Source of the DNA: Petrocella sp024636985
GTDB taxonomy: Bacteria > Bacillota > Clostridia > Lachnospirales > Vallitaleaceae
Direction: 5' to 3'
Length of the DNA stretch: 64,000 bases
Assembly: GCA_024636985.1 (NCBI GenBank)
Contig: JAGXFY010000071.1
Location: 5,319 to 69,318, forward strand
The notes under the pieces were generated by a model. It was not told the DNA's origin. It made no database searches and was given only the letters and a program-made list of their open reading frames with translations. Positions 52,775 through 62,037 of the stretch are shown here, piece by piece. The first letter of the stretch is position 1. Each line of letters begins with the position of its first letter. Position numbers and translations under genes: made by a program.

Positions 52775-54170
52775 GTTAATGATCGCTGGAAGCAGCAGTG
52801 GCGTTGGGAAAACAACTTTAACGATGGGTATATTATCTGCATTATCTAAAGAAATGGCAGTTCAATCCTATAAAGTGGGGCCAGACTATATAGATCCTGC
52901 ATACCATACATTTATTACGGGTAGAAAATGTAGAAATCTTGATAATTACTTGTTAACAAATGAAGCGATAGAGGAAATTTTTTATAAGAATATTAAAGAT
53001 GCACAAATCTCAATAATAGAAGGGGTAATGGGTTTATATGATGGTGCACATATAAGCAATGATATAGGAAGTTCAGCCAGTGTTTCGAAAGTATTAAAAT
53101 GTCCGGTAGTTTTGGTCGTTGATGGAAGTGGAGTCGCAAAGAGTATTGCCGCAATTGTTAAAGGTTTTATTGAGTTTGATGTAGAGGTTAATCTTTGTGG
53201 GGTCATCATAAATAAAGTGAATTCCTTAAGTCATTATAAGTTATTAAAAGAAGCAATAGAGCATTATACATCTGCAAAATGTTATGGTTACTTGCCTAAA
53301 AATGATACAGGTACTATAAAATCAAGACATCTTGGATTAATACCATGTTGTGAAATTGATGATATAAAGATGAAGCTTGATGCGATTAGTCAAGCAGTCG
53401 AGGAAACTGTTGATTTAGAAGGGCTAATTGAATTAGCCAATCATGAAGCAGAAGAAATCCACATAGAGCATACACGACAACAACCGGAATTTGAAGGTCT
53501 TCATATTGGTGTTGCCTATGATGATGCATTTAATTTTTATTATGAGGACAATTTAGATTTGTTTAAAGAATTAGGTGCCAAAATCAGTTTTTTTAGTCCC
53601 ATAAAGGATTCTAAACTTCCAGAAAATGTGCACTTTTTATACTTTGGAGGTGGGTTTCCAGAAGTATTTGCTCGGGAATTATCCGTAAATCATTTAATGA
53701 AACAGGATATTTTAGAAAAGTTAATCTCTGGGATTCCTTATTTAGCAGAATGTGGGGGGTTGATGTACCTAACGAAAGAATTGATTTATTTTGATGGAGA
53801 AACTTTTAGTATGGTCGGTTGGTTAGAGGGTAAGTGTAAGATGACAAAAACCTTACAACGATTTGGATATAAAACCTTAAGATTAAGTTCAAACTGTATT
53901 TTAGGAGAAAAGAATCAAGAAATAAAAATTCATGAATTTCATCGATCTACAACGGAAGTAGTAAATAGCACAACAGCTTATGAATTAAGCAAAAGGAAGG
54001 ACAATACGTTGACCAATACATACGAATGCGGATATATGAAAGGAAATGGTGTTGCAGGTTACCCACACTTTCATTTCTATGGAAATCAGGAGATGGCTAT
54101 CCATATTTTGAAAGCGGCACGAGAATATGCAAATATAGAAAAATCAAATCAAAAGCAGGAGAGGAATTGA
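52761..54170 (+). CDS. cbiA: cobyrinic acid a,c-diamide synthase
   Basis: 469 aa with CCGGAGG upstream. It has a P-loop domain MIAGSSSGVGKTTLTMG (~7-23), YKVGPDYIDPAYH, GVMGLYDG and, at the C-terminus, a class-I glutamine amidotransferase with the nucleophile in LAECGGLMYL (~330). It amidates the a and c side chains using ATP and glutamine. Confidence 0.96.
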   Translation: MKAPKLMIAGSSSGVGKTTLTMGILSALSKEMAVQSYKVGPDYIDPAYHTFITGRKCRNLDNYLLTNEAIEEIFYKNIKDAQISIIEGVMGLYDGAHISNDIGSSASVSKVLKCPVVLVVDGSGVAKSIAAIVKGFIEFDVEVNLCGVIINKVNSLSHYKLLKEAIEHYTSAKCYGYLPKNDTGTIKSRHLGLIPCCEIDDIKMKLDAISQAVEETVDLEGLIELANHEAEEIHIEHTRQQPEFEGLHIGVAYDDAFNFYYEDNLDLFKELGAKISFFSPIKDSKLPENVHFLYFGGGFPEVFARELSVNHLMKQDILEKLISGIPYLAECGGLMYLTKELIYFDGETFSMVGWLEGKCKMTKTLQRFGYKTLRLSSNCILGEKNQEIKIHEFHRSTTEVVNSTTAYELSKRKDNTLTNTYECGYMKGNGVAGYPHFHFYGNQEMAIHILKAAREYANIEKSNQKQERN

Positions 54171-54198
54171 GTATTAAATACTTGAAAAGGTGAACATA

Positions 54199-55683
54199 AT
54201 GGCTAAAAATTTAATGATATTAGGAACGGCTTCCACCGTAGGAAAAAGCATTTTGACTGCAGCCTTTTGTAGAATTTTTAAGCAGGAAGGTTATCAAACA
54301 GCACCCTTTAAGTCACAAAATATGGCATTAAATTCCTATGTTACAAAAGATGGAAAAGAAATGGGAAGAGCTCAAGTGGTTCAAGCAGAAGCAGCTGGCT
54401 TAGAACCCATGGTTGAAATGAATCCTATTCTTTTAAAACCAACCTCAGATGTAGGTAGCCAAGTGATTCTGAATGGAAAAGTATTTAAGAACATGACAGC
54501 ATCTGAGTATTTTGCTATGAAGAGTAGTTTAAAGCCAGAGATTATGAAAGCCTATCATACCCTAGAACAACAATTTGACATGATTATTTTAGAAGGAGCA
54601 GGAAGTCCTGCTGAAATCAATCTAAAGGCTGACGATATTGTGAATATGGGGATGGCTGAAATGGTGGATGCGCCAGTGATTCTTGTGGGAGACATCGATA
54701 AAGGAGGAATTTTTGCGTCTCTTTATGGAACCATCATGCTTTTAGAACCGGAAGAAAGAGCACGTATAAAAGGGTATATCATCAATAAATTTAGAGGGGA
54801 TGTAGAAATACTAAAGCCTGGGATTGATATGTTTTATGAGAAAATACAAATACCATGCCTAGGTGTGATTCCGTATATGAAAATGAACATTGATGATGAA
54901 GATAGCGTTACAACTCGTTTTGATAGGAGACAAGAAGGCGCCATAGTAATTGGGATTATTAGGTTGCCATATATGTCTAACTTTACAGATTTTACTGTTT
55001 TTGACTTGGAGGAAGACGTTACAGTGAGATATATCCAAGAAAATACAAAAGAAGAAGTGGATATGATTATTATTCCAGGTAGCAAAAACACCCTAAAGGA
55101 TATGGCGTTCGTGCACCATTCAGGGCTAGCAGAATACATATATAGAGCACATAGAAGTAATATACCTATAATTGGCATTTGTGGAGGGTATCAGATGCTG
55201 GGAAGAATAATTTCAGACCCTTTTAATGTTGAGACTAACCAATCTACAGTAAATGGATTAGGCCTCATTGAGGCAGAAACCACCATGGCTCAGGATAAAA
55301 AAACAATACGGATCAAAGGTATAATCGAAGAAAAGTTATCTTTTGCAGAGGAGGCATTAGGCATGCAAGTAGAAGGCTATGAAATCCATATGGGTATTAC
55401 GCGTCTATTAGAGGGAACAAAACCAGCCATTCACCTTGAAGATGGAAGGAAGGATGGAGCCGTCAACTTTGAAGGAAATGTTTTTGGAACCTATTTACAT
55501 GGCATCTTTGACAATGATAATTTTAGAAATACATTACTCAATCAGATTAGAAAACTAAAAGGATTGGATACTACAGCAGATATTAATTATAAAAACTTAA
55601 AAGAAGCAGAATACAATAAATTAGCTGATGTTGTAAGGCATCATGTTGATTTAGAGCAGATTAAGGAAATGATAGGCGTGTAA
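54199..55683 (+). CDS. cbiP: cobyric acid synthase
   Basis: 494 aa from ATG 54199 after AAAGGTGA; a GTG at 54190 falls inside that site. It has P-loop LMILGTASTVGKSILTAAF, APFKSQNMALNSYVT, GKEMGRAQVVQAEAAG (~51-66), LEGAGSPAEINL and glutamine amidotransferase IIGICGGYQMLG (~326). It amidates four further side chains (CobQ/CbiP). It is the intact counterpart of the 52-codon remnant at 59290. Confidence 0.96.
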   Translation: MAKNLMILGTASTVGKSILTAAFCRIFKQEGYQTAPFKSQNMALNSYVTKDGKEMGRAQVVQAEAAGLEPMVEMNPILLKPTSDVGSQVILNGKVFKNMTASEYFAMKSSLKPEIMKAYHTLEQQFDMIILEGAGSPAEINLKADDIVNMGMAEMVDAPVILVGDIDKGGIFASLYGTIMLLEPEERARIKGYIINKFRGDVEILKPGIDMFYEKIQIPCLGVIPYMKMNIDDEDSVTTRFDRRQEGAIVIGIIRLPYMSNFTDFTVFDLEEDVTVRYIQENTKEEVDMIIIPGSKNTLKDMAFVHHSGLAEYIYRAHRSNIPIIGICGGYQMLGRIISDPFNVETNQSTVNGLGLIEAETTMAQDKKTIRIKGIIEEKLSFAEEALGMQVEGYEIHMGITRLLEGTKPAIHLEDGRKDGAVNFEGNVFGTYLHGIFDNDNFRNTLLNQIRKLKGLDTTADINYKNLKEAEYNKLADVVRHHVDLEQIKEMIGV

Positions 55684-55721
55684 TATGAAAAATGATTCGT
55701 ATAATTAAGGGGGAGTAGAAC

Positions 55722-56801
55722 ATGAATGTGCATGGTGGATATAATGGGAATAAAAAGGAAAAAGTATTAGATTTTAGTGTCAATTTAAACCCACTAGGTG
55801 TCCCTGAATCCGTCAAAGCGTACATAGTCAATAATCTGGGTGCACTTGATACCTATCCTGAAATTGAGGCAAGGACTGCAAGGCAATATTTAGCACGTGA
55901 ACATGGACTAGAATCCAGTAATATCATTATGGGAAATGGTGCAGTAGAATTGATTTATTTGTTGGCAAAGACAGTAAAGCCTAAGAAAGTACTATTGATA
56001 CAGCCAACCTTTAGTGAATATGAAAGAGCTTTTCGTCTAAGTGATGCAGAATGTATTCATTATTTCCTAAAGTCAGATGATGATTTTAAATTGGATTTAG
56101 AAGACTTATTATATACGATTTTAATTCATAAGCCAGGGGTGATGGTGATGTGTAATCCAAACAACCCAACAGCCACCTATATTAAAAATAAAGCCATCAA
56201 AAAAATCATTGAAGCACTCAAATCTTATGGCGGAATTTTGATGATTGATGAATCTTTTTCAGCTTTTGAAAATATGCCCACGGCTATTTCGTTATTATAT
56301 TATGACAATCTTTTCTTACTAAGATCAATGACAAAGTATTACGCCATTGCGGGTATAAGATTAGGATATGGTATTGGAGCTAAAGAAATTATTGACCAAA
56401 TGCAATTACAAAAAGAACCTTGGACCTTGAACGCTATTGCGAGCAATATTGTTGAGGTTCTACTAAAAGATGAAGAATATCAACTGAAAACAAAGAAATG
56501 GTATAAGGAAGAGAAAGCGTATTTCCTTGAGGGTATCAAGAAGATACATTTTTTAACTGTCTTTGAGAGCAAAGCAAATTTCTTTCTCTGCCATTGCGAG
56601 TTTGATAGTGAGGAACTTAAGAGTCGCTTGTTAGAGAAGGGTATATTCATAAGAACCTGTCATGATTTTGCTAGCTTAGAAGGGAAGTATATCAGAATTG
56701 CCCTTAGAAATAGAGCTGAGAATAGATTACTTTTTGAAGCACTTATTGCTATTCAAGAGGCGCTAAAAGAGAAAAAAGAGGTTCCATCATTAAGTTATTA
56801 A
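55722..56801 (+). CDS. cobD: threonine-phosphate decarboxylase, island copy
   Basis: 359 aa with GGGGGAG upstream. PLP aminotransferase fold of the CobD/HisC branch: HGGYNGNKKEKVLDFSVNLNPLG at the N-terminus is CobD-type; CNPNNPTATY, MIDESFSAFE, and the PLP lysine in SMTKYYAIAGIRLGY (~200). It makes (R)-1-aminopropan-2-yl phosphate for the nucleotide loop. A second copy is at 60413. Confidence 0.92.
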   Translation: MNVHGGYNGNKKEKVLDFSVNLNPLGVPESVKAYIVNNLGALDTYPEIEARTARQYLAREHGLESSNIIMGNGAVELIYLLAKTVKPKKVLLIQPTFSEYERAFRLSDAECIHYFLKSDDDFKLDLEDLLYTILIHKPGVMVMCNPNNPTATYIKNKAIKKIIEALKSYGGILMIDESFSAFENMPTAISLLYYDNLFLLRSMTKYYAIAGIRLGYGIGAKEIIDQMQLQKEPWTLNAIASNIVEVLLKDEEYQLKTKKWYKEEKAYFLEGIKKIHFLTVFESKANFFLCHCEFDSEELKSRLLEKGIFIRTCHDFASLEGKYIRIALRNRAENRLLFEALIAIQEALKEKKEVPSLSY

Positions 56802-56843
56802 AAGGAAAAGATGAAATCATTATATTGCTAAGGAGACAGGTGA

Positions 56844-57911
56844 ATGGACATATTAAATAGAACTTGTACAGGAATTAAGGGGTTAAATAATGATATGATG
56901 GCAGAAGCAAAGACAAGAATGGATGCACTTGCAAAACCACTGGGTAGCTTAGGTAGGCTTGAGCAAATCGCTATACAAATCGCGGGAATCACAGGAGCGT
57001 TACATAATCAAATTAACAAAAAATGTACCATAGTTATGGCTGCAGATCATGGAATTTGTGAAGAAGGGGTAAGCTGTGCGCCTCAAGAAGTCACGGCGAT
57101 TCAAACCATTAATATGTTAAAAGGGTTAACTGGGATTTGTGCAATCAGTAAGGCAAACAATGCAGATATACGTGTTGTAGATGTTGGTATTATGAAAGAT
57201 ATTGAGTACCCAGGCTTAGTGAATAGAAAAATACGTTATGCTACGGATAACTTTTTGCTTCGACCTGCAATGAAACGTGAAGAAGCTGTACAAGCTTTAG
57301 AGGTTGGTATAGACATTGTAAGAGGATTGGTAGAGGATGGTTATAATTTATTAGGAACAGGTGAAATGGGTATAGGAAATACAAGCTGTAGTAGCGCTGT
57401 TTTTATGGCATTTACAGGTTGCAGTGCAGATGTATCTGTAGGCAAAGGCGGTGGTATAACAGATGAAGCCTTTAAAAATAAGAAAAGAGTCATAGAAAAA
57501 TCAATTCAATTTCATCAACCAAATAAAAAAGATCCTATTGATGTTTTAACAAAGGTCGGCGGATTAGAACTTGCGGGTATGGCAGGTTGTTTTCTAGGTG
57601 CAGCCTATTATAGAGTGCCTATCGTTATTGATGGATTTATTTCCGCAGCGGCTGCTTTAACGGCCTATAGAATCAATCCTCTCATAAAAGACTTTCTAAT
57701 TCCTTCTCATTGTTCTATTGAGCCAGGGTATATTCATATTATGGAAGAAATTGGTCTCAAACCAATGGTATACCTAGAAATGCGACTTGGTGAAGGTACG
57801 GGCTGCCCAATCGCTTTTAGTATTGTTGAAACAGCCCTAGCTGTCATGAATCATATGGCAAGCTTTGCAGAAGCAACCATTATTAATGATTACTTAGTCG
57901 ATATTAGATAA
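56844..57911 (+). CDS. cobT: nicotinate-nucleotide--dimethylbenzimidazole phosphoribosyltransferase
   Basis: 355 aa. It has RMDALAKPLGSLGRLEQIA, VMAADHGICEEGVS, LLGTGEMGIGNTSCSSAV and RLGEGTGCPIAF (~316) with the catalytic glutamate. It activates the lower-ligand base to alpha-ribazole phosphate. Last gene of the operon; a 74-base gap separates it from the convergent cobS. Confidence 0.96.
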   Translation: MDILNRTCTGIKGLNNDMMAEAKTRMDALAKPLGSLGRLEQIAIQIAGITGALHNQINKKCTIVMAADHGICEEGVSCAPQEVTAIQTINMLKGLTGICAISKANNADIRVVDVGIMKDIEYPGLVNRKIRYATDNFLLRPAMKREEAVQALEVGIDIVRGLVEDGYNLLGTGEMGIGNTSCSSAVFMAFTGCSADVSVGKGGGITDEAFKNKKRVIEKSIQFHQPNKKDPIDVLTKVGGLELAGMAGCFLGAAYYRVPIVIDGFISAAAALTAYRINPLIKDFLIPSHCSIEPGYIHIMEEIGLKPMVYLEMRLGEGTGCPIAFSIVETALAVMNHMASFAEATIINDYLVDIR

Positions 57912-57985
57912 GGAGATTTCAGGATACATATTATTTATTATCTTCATTTTCCTATATCTAATTCGTATAAGTTTTATATGACACC

Positions 57986-58711
57986 TCATACTTGAAAGAG
58001 TGCTGCGAAGAATAAGAAGATACATTGAGAAACTTCAACAGTCATTCCCATGATATCACCTGTAATTCCGTTTAGTTTTTTGCGAATGACCTGGGTCATA
58101 AGAAGAACCAATATATAGGTTATACAAATGGGTATCAAGCTTTTCATATCCAAAAGTGCGCCAAGGACTAAGGTTAGTACGATGACGTATAATATATGTT
58201 TTGGACCAGCTGCATCAACGATTAGTTTTCCCATACCTTTTTCTTTGGCATAATTTGATGTACTGGCTGCAAGTAGAATAGAACTCCTACCCACGAAAGG
58301 AAATAATAAAAGGATGGTCCAATCTACATGTTGAAAGGTAATCAATAAGAATGCAAAATAAAGAATCAAACCAATTACACCAAAGGAACCAATTCGGCTG
58401 TCGTTCATAATCTCAAAAATCCTAGTTGTATCTCTTCCGCTAAATAATCCATCGAAAGAATCTGCCAGGCCATCTAAATGTAAACCACCACTTAGAAACA
58501 CATAGCTTACAATTAATACTAAGGCCATGATATCCATTTCAGGGGTAATATAAAAAACACCCCAACGTAAAGCGGACAAAATACCACCAATGATAAGTCC
58601 GATGATGGGGTAAAAGGTAATACTTCCAGTAAAATCTTGATCATTCATTTCATAACGATTTGGTATGTATAGCCTTGTTAAAAATGTGAGTGCTAGAATA
58701 AATGGTTTCAA
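57986..58711 (-). CDS. cobS: adenosylcobinamide-GDP ribazoletransferase (cobalamin synthase)
   Basis: 241 aa from TTG 58711, which follows AAAGGA at a spacing of six or seven. A farther ATG at 58756 would lie upstream of the -10 box at 58747-58752, so it can hardly be used. It is a multi-pass membrane protein with the CobS signature GGLHLDGLADSFDGLFSG and the N-terminus LKPFILALTFLTRL. It joins adenosylcobinamide-GDP to alpha-ribazole(-P) in the membrane. It is the only plus-to-minus switch in the cobalamin region, facing cobT. Confidence 0.93.
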   Translation of the reverse strand: MKPFILALTFLTRLYIPNRYEMNDQDFTGSITFYPIIGLIIGGILSALRWGVFYITPEMDIMALVLIVSYVFLSGGLHLDGLADSFDGLFSGRDTTRIFEIMNDSRIGSFGVIGLILYFAFLLITFQHVDWTILLLFPFVGRSSILLAASTSNYAKEKGMGKLIVDAAGPKHILYVIVLTLVLGALLDMKSLIPICITYILVLLMTQVIRKKLNGITGDIMGMTVEVSQCIFLFFAALFQV

Positions 58712-58746
58712 TGTAAGTTCCTTTCTAGATTTTAATTTGTACTCAT

Positions 58747-58775
58747 AGTTTACCATTTGAGTACGGTATTTTCAA
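58747..58775 (-). promoter_or_regulatory. promoter of cobS
   Basis: Minus strand: TTGAAA (58770-58775), a 17-base spacer ending TGG, TAAACT (58747-58752); a -35 with an extended -10. Confidence 0.6.
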
Positions 58776-59013
58776 CACTTTGCATGTATACTCTAGAAAA
58801 ACGAGAGTCAAGCGTTATAGTCATGAAATCTACCTATTAATTAGCATTGCACTCATAAGTTAAAGATGTTACAATTTTTTTATACCCTTGAGAAGGTATA
58901 GCAATTGTATCTAAGATTAATAGCAACCAAAATAATCAATAAGTATTGCTTTATGCAAGGCCTGGAAAAAATCATAAAAAGCTTAGGATTGAGGGTTGAA
59001 TTTTGGATATGGA

Positions 59014-59042
59014 TTGACTTTTCACAAGGACATAGGTATAGT
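59014..59042 (+). promoter_or_regulatory. promoter of the second cobalamin operon
   Basis: TTGACT (59014-59019), a 17-base spacer and TATAGT (59037-59042), 18 bases before the riboswitch. The gap 58776-59013 shows only small hairpins and no gene. Confidence 0.65.
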
Positions 59043-59059
59043 TAGACAAAGAATATATA

Positions 59060-59211
59060 AAATCATATAGCATGGAAGTCGGTAAAAGCCGACACAGCCA
59101 CCGCTACTGTAATGACTACTGAAACACTGGCCATAAAGGCGAATCACTGATGAAAATCGGGAAGATGTGTAGAAGGATGATGTCTAAGTCAGGATACTTG
59201 CTTAATGATTT
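59060..59211 (+). promoter_or_regulatory. second cobalamin riboswitch
   Basis: P1 stem AAATCAT (59060-59066) / ATGATTT (59205-59211). It has CATGGAAGTCGGTAAAAGCC, ACAGCCACCGCTACTGTAA (59093-59112, the B12 box) and AAGTCAGGATACTTGCTTAA (59185-59204). No terminator is seen behind it, so control is probably at translation start of the remnant cobQ/cbiB unit. TTCCA/TGGAA (around 59217-59235) is a candidate switch stem. Confidence 0.93.
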
Positions 59212-59289
59212 GTTGATTCCAAATTTCGTGTGGAAATAATGGGACTTTTATTTTACCTTTCTTTAAAAGTGCTCATTGGAAGGAGTAAG

Positions 59290-59448
59290 ATGGCAAAGAA
59301 TATCATGTTTCAAGGAATCGGGTCAACTGAAGGTAAAGAAATGGGTAGGGCACAGGTGGTTCAAGAAGAAGCCTATGATTATTTAGCTAAACTGGTTAAA
59401 ACCAATCTAGATATAGATCAAATCATGGCCATAGTAGGTTTGGGATGA
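59290..59448 (+). pseudogene. cobQ: internally deleted cobQ/cbiP remnant, 52 codons, still open
   Basis: ATG 59290 behind GGAAGGAG. The peptide is a collage of three CobQ segments: residues 1-13 (MAKNIMFQGIGST) match the P-loop start of CbiP; 14-28 (EGKEMGRAQVVQEEA) match CbiP residues ~51-65 nearly exactly; the rest (YDYLAKLVKTNLDIDQIMAIVGL) matches the CbiP C-terminus (YNKLADVVRHHVDLEQIKEMIGV). About 440 codons are missing, including the P-loop lysine and the amidotransferase, so it cannot be an enzyme. The frame is intact, and its stop overlaps the cbiB start (ATGA at 59445-59448), so it may survive as a translated leader for cbiB. Confidence 0.85.
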
Positions 59449-60404
59449 ACCGGGTGTATGTATTGCTGACGGCAACTTTTTTAGATTTTGTAATAGGTGA
59501 CCCACCGAACTGGCCACACCCGATTATTTATGTTGGTAAGTTGATTTCATGGCTTGAAAAGCAGTTGAGAAAAAATAAAATGGCTACAAAATTTGGCGGC
59601 TTTATTCTTTTCTTCTTATCCGTTGCAATAACAATAAGCGTTTTAACCCTTATATTAGGAATAGCTAGTAAGTTGGGTAAGATTTTTGAAAATATCGTTA
59701 TGGTATATTTTTTGACATCAGCACTTGCAGCTACTTGCTTGAAAAAAGAAGTCATTAAGGTGGCAAGTGCTTTAGAAAAAGGTACAATTGAAGAAAGCCG
59801 TTTAGCCTTATCTTACCTAGTTGGTAGAGATACTCAATCATTGTCTCATGAGTCAATAATCAAAGGGGCTGTAGAGACAACAGCAGAAAATACCATTGAT
59901 GGTGTTATTGCTCCAGTTTTTTATATGGTTTTAGGTTTAATTCTGGATTGTCCGGTACAGATGGTATTCTTATATAAAACCATCAATACGCTAGATTCAA
60001 TGGTCGGATATATACAAGCACCTTATACAGAAATCGGTTATATTTCGGCTAAAATAGACGATGCGGTCAATTTGATTCCAGCAAGAATAGGTAGTTTCTT
60101 GATGTTGCTATCGGGTTTTATTCTGAGACTTAATGTGAGACAAGGTCTAAGAATATGGAAACGAGATTGTAGAAAACACAAAAGTCCCAATGCAGGGCAT
60201 CCGGAATCCGTGGTTGCAGGTCTTCTTGGAATTAACCTAGGTGGTACCCATACCTATTTTTCACAAGTTCTTGAAAAACCTACAATTGGTGATGCAACTA
60301 GAAAAATAGAAATACAAGATATCAAGACAACCATTCAAATTATGTATATTTCAGAATGCATGCTCATTGTATTAAGCGTTAGTTTATTGCTGCTAATAAG
60401 TTAG
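59445..60404 (+). CDS. cbiB: adenosylcobinamide-phosphate synthase
   Basis: 319 aa, start overlapping the remnant's stop. A membrane protein with CbiB motifs: LDFVIGDPPNWPHPIIYVGKLISWLE, LVGRDTQSLSHESIIKGAVETTAENTIDGVIAPVFY, KTINTLDSMVGY, SPNAGHPESVVAGLLG. It attaches aminopropanol phosphate to cobyric acid. It is the only cbiB in the window, so the island's pathway depends on this cluster. Confidence 0.95.
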   Translation: MNRVYVLLTATFLDFVIGDPPNWPHPIIYVGKLISWLEKQLRKNKMATKFGGFILFFLSVAITISVLTLILGIASKLGKIFENIVMVYFLTSALAATCLKKEVIKVASALEKGTIEESRLALSYLVGRDTQSLSHESIIKGAVETTAENTIDGVIAPVFYMVLGLILDCPVQMVFLYKTINTLDSMVGYIQAPYTEIGYISAKIDDAVNLIPARIGSFLMLLSGFILRLNVRQGLRIWKRDCRKHKSPNAGHPESVVAGLLGINLGGTHTYFSQVLEKPTIGDATRKIEIQDIKTTIQIMYISECMLIVLSVSLLLLIS

Positions 60405-60412
60405 GAGATAAG

Positions 60413-61459
60413 ATGTTAAAACATGGTGGTTATGCAAAAGGGATCTTAGATTTTAGTGTGAATATTAATCCTTGTGTTACCCAAGCACAACTCAGGCTTT
60501 TTATGGAAAAAACAGTGGAGGAGATTGGACGATATCCGGATATTGAAGGTTATGAGCTTATAGAAAAAATTGGGGAAATAGAAAAGATCTCCAGCGACCA
60601 TATCATGGTAGGTAACGGTGCCAGTGACTGCCTTTATACATGTGCTAGAGCCCTTAAACCACAGACAGTACTCATTATTGAACCGACTTTTACGGAATAC
60701 AAACGGGCTTTTGAAGTGGTTGGAAGTCATGTCCTTTCTTTAACAATAAGCCTATCAGATCAACAAGATAGAATTGAAGAAAAATTGATACACCAAATCA
60801 GAAAAATAAAAGGTGATATGGTTATATTATGTAACCCCAACAACCCTACAGGTACCTTATACACTGAAGCATTTATAGAACAAATTATAAAAATACAAGC
60901 TTCACACAAAGGGTTTGTGCTTTTAGATGCTTCTTTCAGACAATTTGAAGGATTACCAAACTATTTCAATGAAAAAAGCTGGAATTTAATTGTACTTATG
61001 TCCTTAACGAAATACTATGGTGTTCCAGGATTACGATGTGGTTATTTGATGGCCACCAAGTCCGTCATCATTTCTATGAAAGAAGAACAGGTTCCGTGGT
61101 CCGTTAATGGTATAGCACTTAAGATGATGCCATGGCTCATGGAAGACAAGGTACTGGTTGAAGCGACACAAGCATGGTATCAAATAGAAAAAAGAAAATT
61201 GGAAAAGGCACTGAATGACCTATCTTTTACGGAGCCTATGGAAAGTCATGCCAATTTTATCTGCTGTAGATTATTGAATCTTTCAGGTGTTGTTTTGAAC
61301 CAATGGTTACTAGAACAGGTGCTCCCCATAGCCATTCGAAGCTGTGAAGATTTCATCGGAATGGGCGATGAATTTATTCGAATTGGACTCAAAGATGCGC
61401 TTGATAATAATCGCCTTATTGAGGCGTTGACACGCTATGAGGAGGAAGTCTATGGGTAA
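60413..61459 (+). CDS. cobD: threonine-phosphate decarboxylase, second copy
   Basis: 348 aa. CobD-type start LKHGGYAKGILDFSVNINP; CNPNNPTGTLY; LLDASFRQFEG; PLP lysine in MSLTKYYGVPGLRCGY (~202). Clearly related to, but well diverged from, the copy at 55722. Both copies seem intact. It overlaps cobU by 8 bases. Its CCG use for proline (3 of ~11) resembles the flanks, unlike the island copy. Confidence 0.9.
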   Translation: MLKHGGYAKGILDFSVNINPCVTQAQLRLFMEKTVEEIGRYPDIEGYELIEKIGEIEKISSDHIMVGNGASDCLYTCARALKPQTVLIIEPTFTEYKRAFEVVGSHVLSLTISLSDQQDRIEEKLIHQIRKIKGDMVILCNPNNPTGTLYTEAFIEQIIKIQASHKGFVLLDASFRQFEGLPNYFNEKSWNLIVLMSLTKYYGVPGLRCGYLMATKSVIISMKEEQVPWSVNGIALKMMPWLMEDKVLVEATQAWYQIEKRKLEKALNDLSFTEPMESHANFICCRLLNLSGVVLNQWLLEQVLPIAIRSCEDFIGMGDEFIRIGLKDALDNNRLIEALTRYEEEVYG

Positions 61460-62018
61460 AATTATTATGGTGACTGGTGGTGCAAGAAGTGGGAAATCTG
61501 GTTTTGCAGAAAAAAAAGTTTTGGAACTAGGTCATAAAATCGGATACATGGCAACGGCTGTCATCACGGATGAAGATATGGCAAAGCGTATTGAGCATCA
61601 TAAGGCTTCGAGACCAAAGGAATGGCCTACCTTTGAACGGTATAAGACATTTGAAATATTAAAAAAAGATGATGTTTTTTTATCTTGTGATACATTGATT
61701 CTTGATTGCATAACAACAACGGTAACCAATATCATGTTAGATGAGCCAGTTGACTATGATCAGGATAGTCAAGAAGCTATGAATAAGGTAGAAGCAAAGG
61801 TAAAAAGAGAATTAACCAGCTTACTGGATATGGTGACGACAACGGGTCAAAATCTGGTTCTTGTGACCAATGAGGTGGGTCTAGGAATTGTACCAGCCTA
61901 TCGACTGGGTAATATTTTTAGAGATATTGCTGGTAGAATGAATCAATATTTAGCAGAAAGAGCAGATGAGGTATATTTTATTGTATCTGGGCTACCGATA
62001 ACGTTGAAGCATGCTTAA
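61452..62018 (+). CDS. cobU: adenosylcobinamide kinase / guanylyltransferase
   Basis: 188 aa from ATG 61452, after GAGGAGG; ATG 61437 overlaps that site. P-loop VTGGARSGKSGFAE (7-20), YMATAVITDEDMAKRIEHHKASRP with the guanylylated His, LILDCITTTVTN and TNEVGLGIVP. It phosphorylates adenosylcobinamide and forms its GDP derivative. Confidence 0.95.
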   Translation: MGKIIMVTGGARSGKSGFAEKKVLELGHKIGYMATAVITDEDMAKRIEHHKASRPKEWPTFERYKTFEILKKDDVFLSCDTLILDCITTTVTNIMLDEPVDYDQDSQEAMNKVEAKVKRELTSLLDMVTTTGQNLVLVTNEVGLGIVPAYRLGNIFRDIAGRMNQYLAERADEVYFIVSGLPITLKHA

Positions 62019-62037
62019 TGAAATGGCGAGGTCAGTT

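Noticed and set aside
58880..58915. T run and TATACC/GGTATA hairpin as a terminator
   Set aside because: The T run precedes the stem on the plus strand, and on the minus strand the stem lies upstream of cobS; neither order suits termination.
59230..59289. Earlier GTG start for the CobQ remnant
   Set aside because: The added residues are hydrophobic and unrelated to CobQ; the ribosome site GGAAGGAG is just before ATG 59290.
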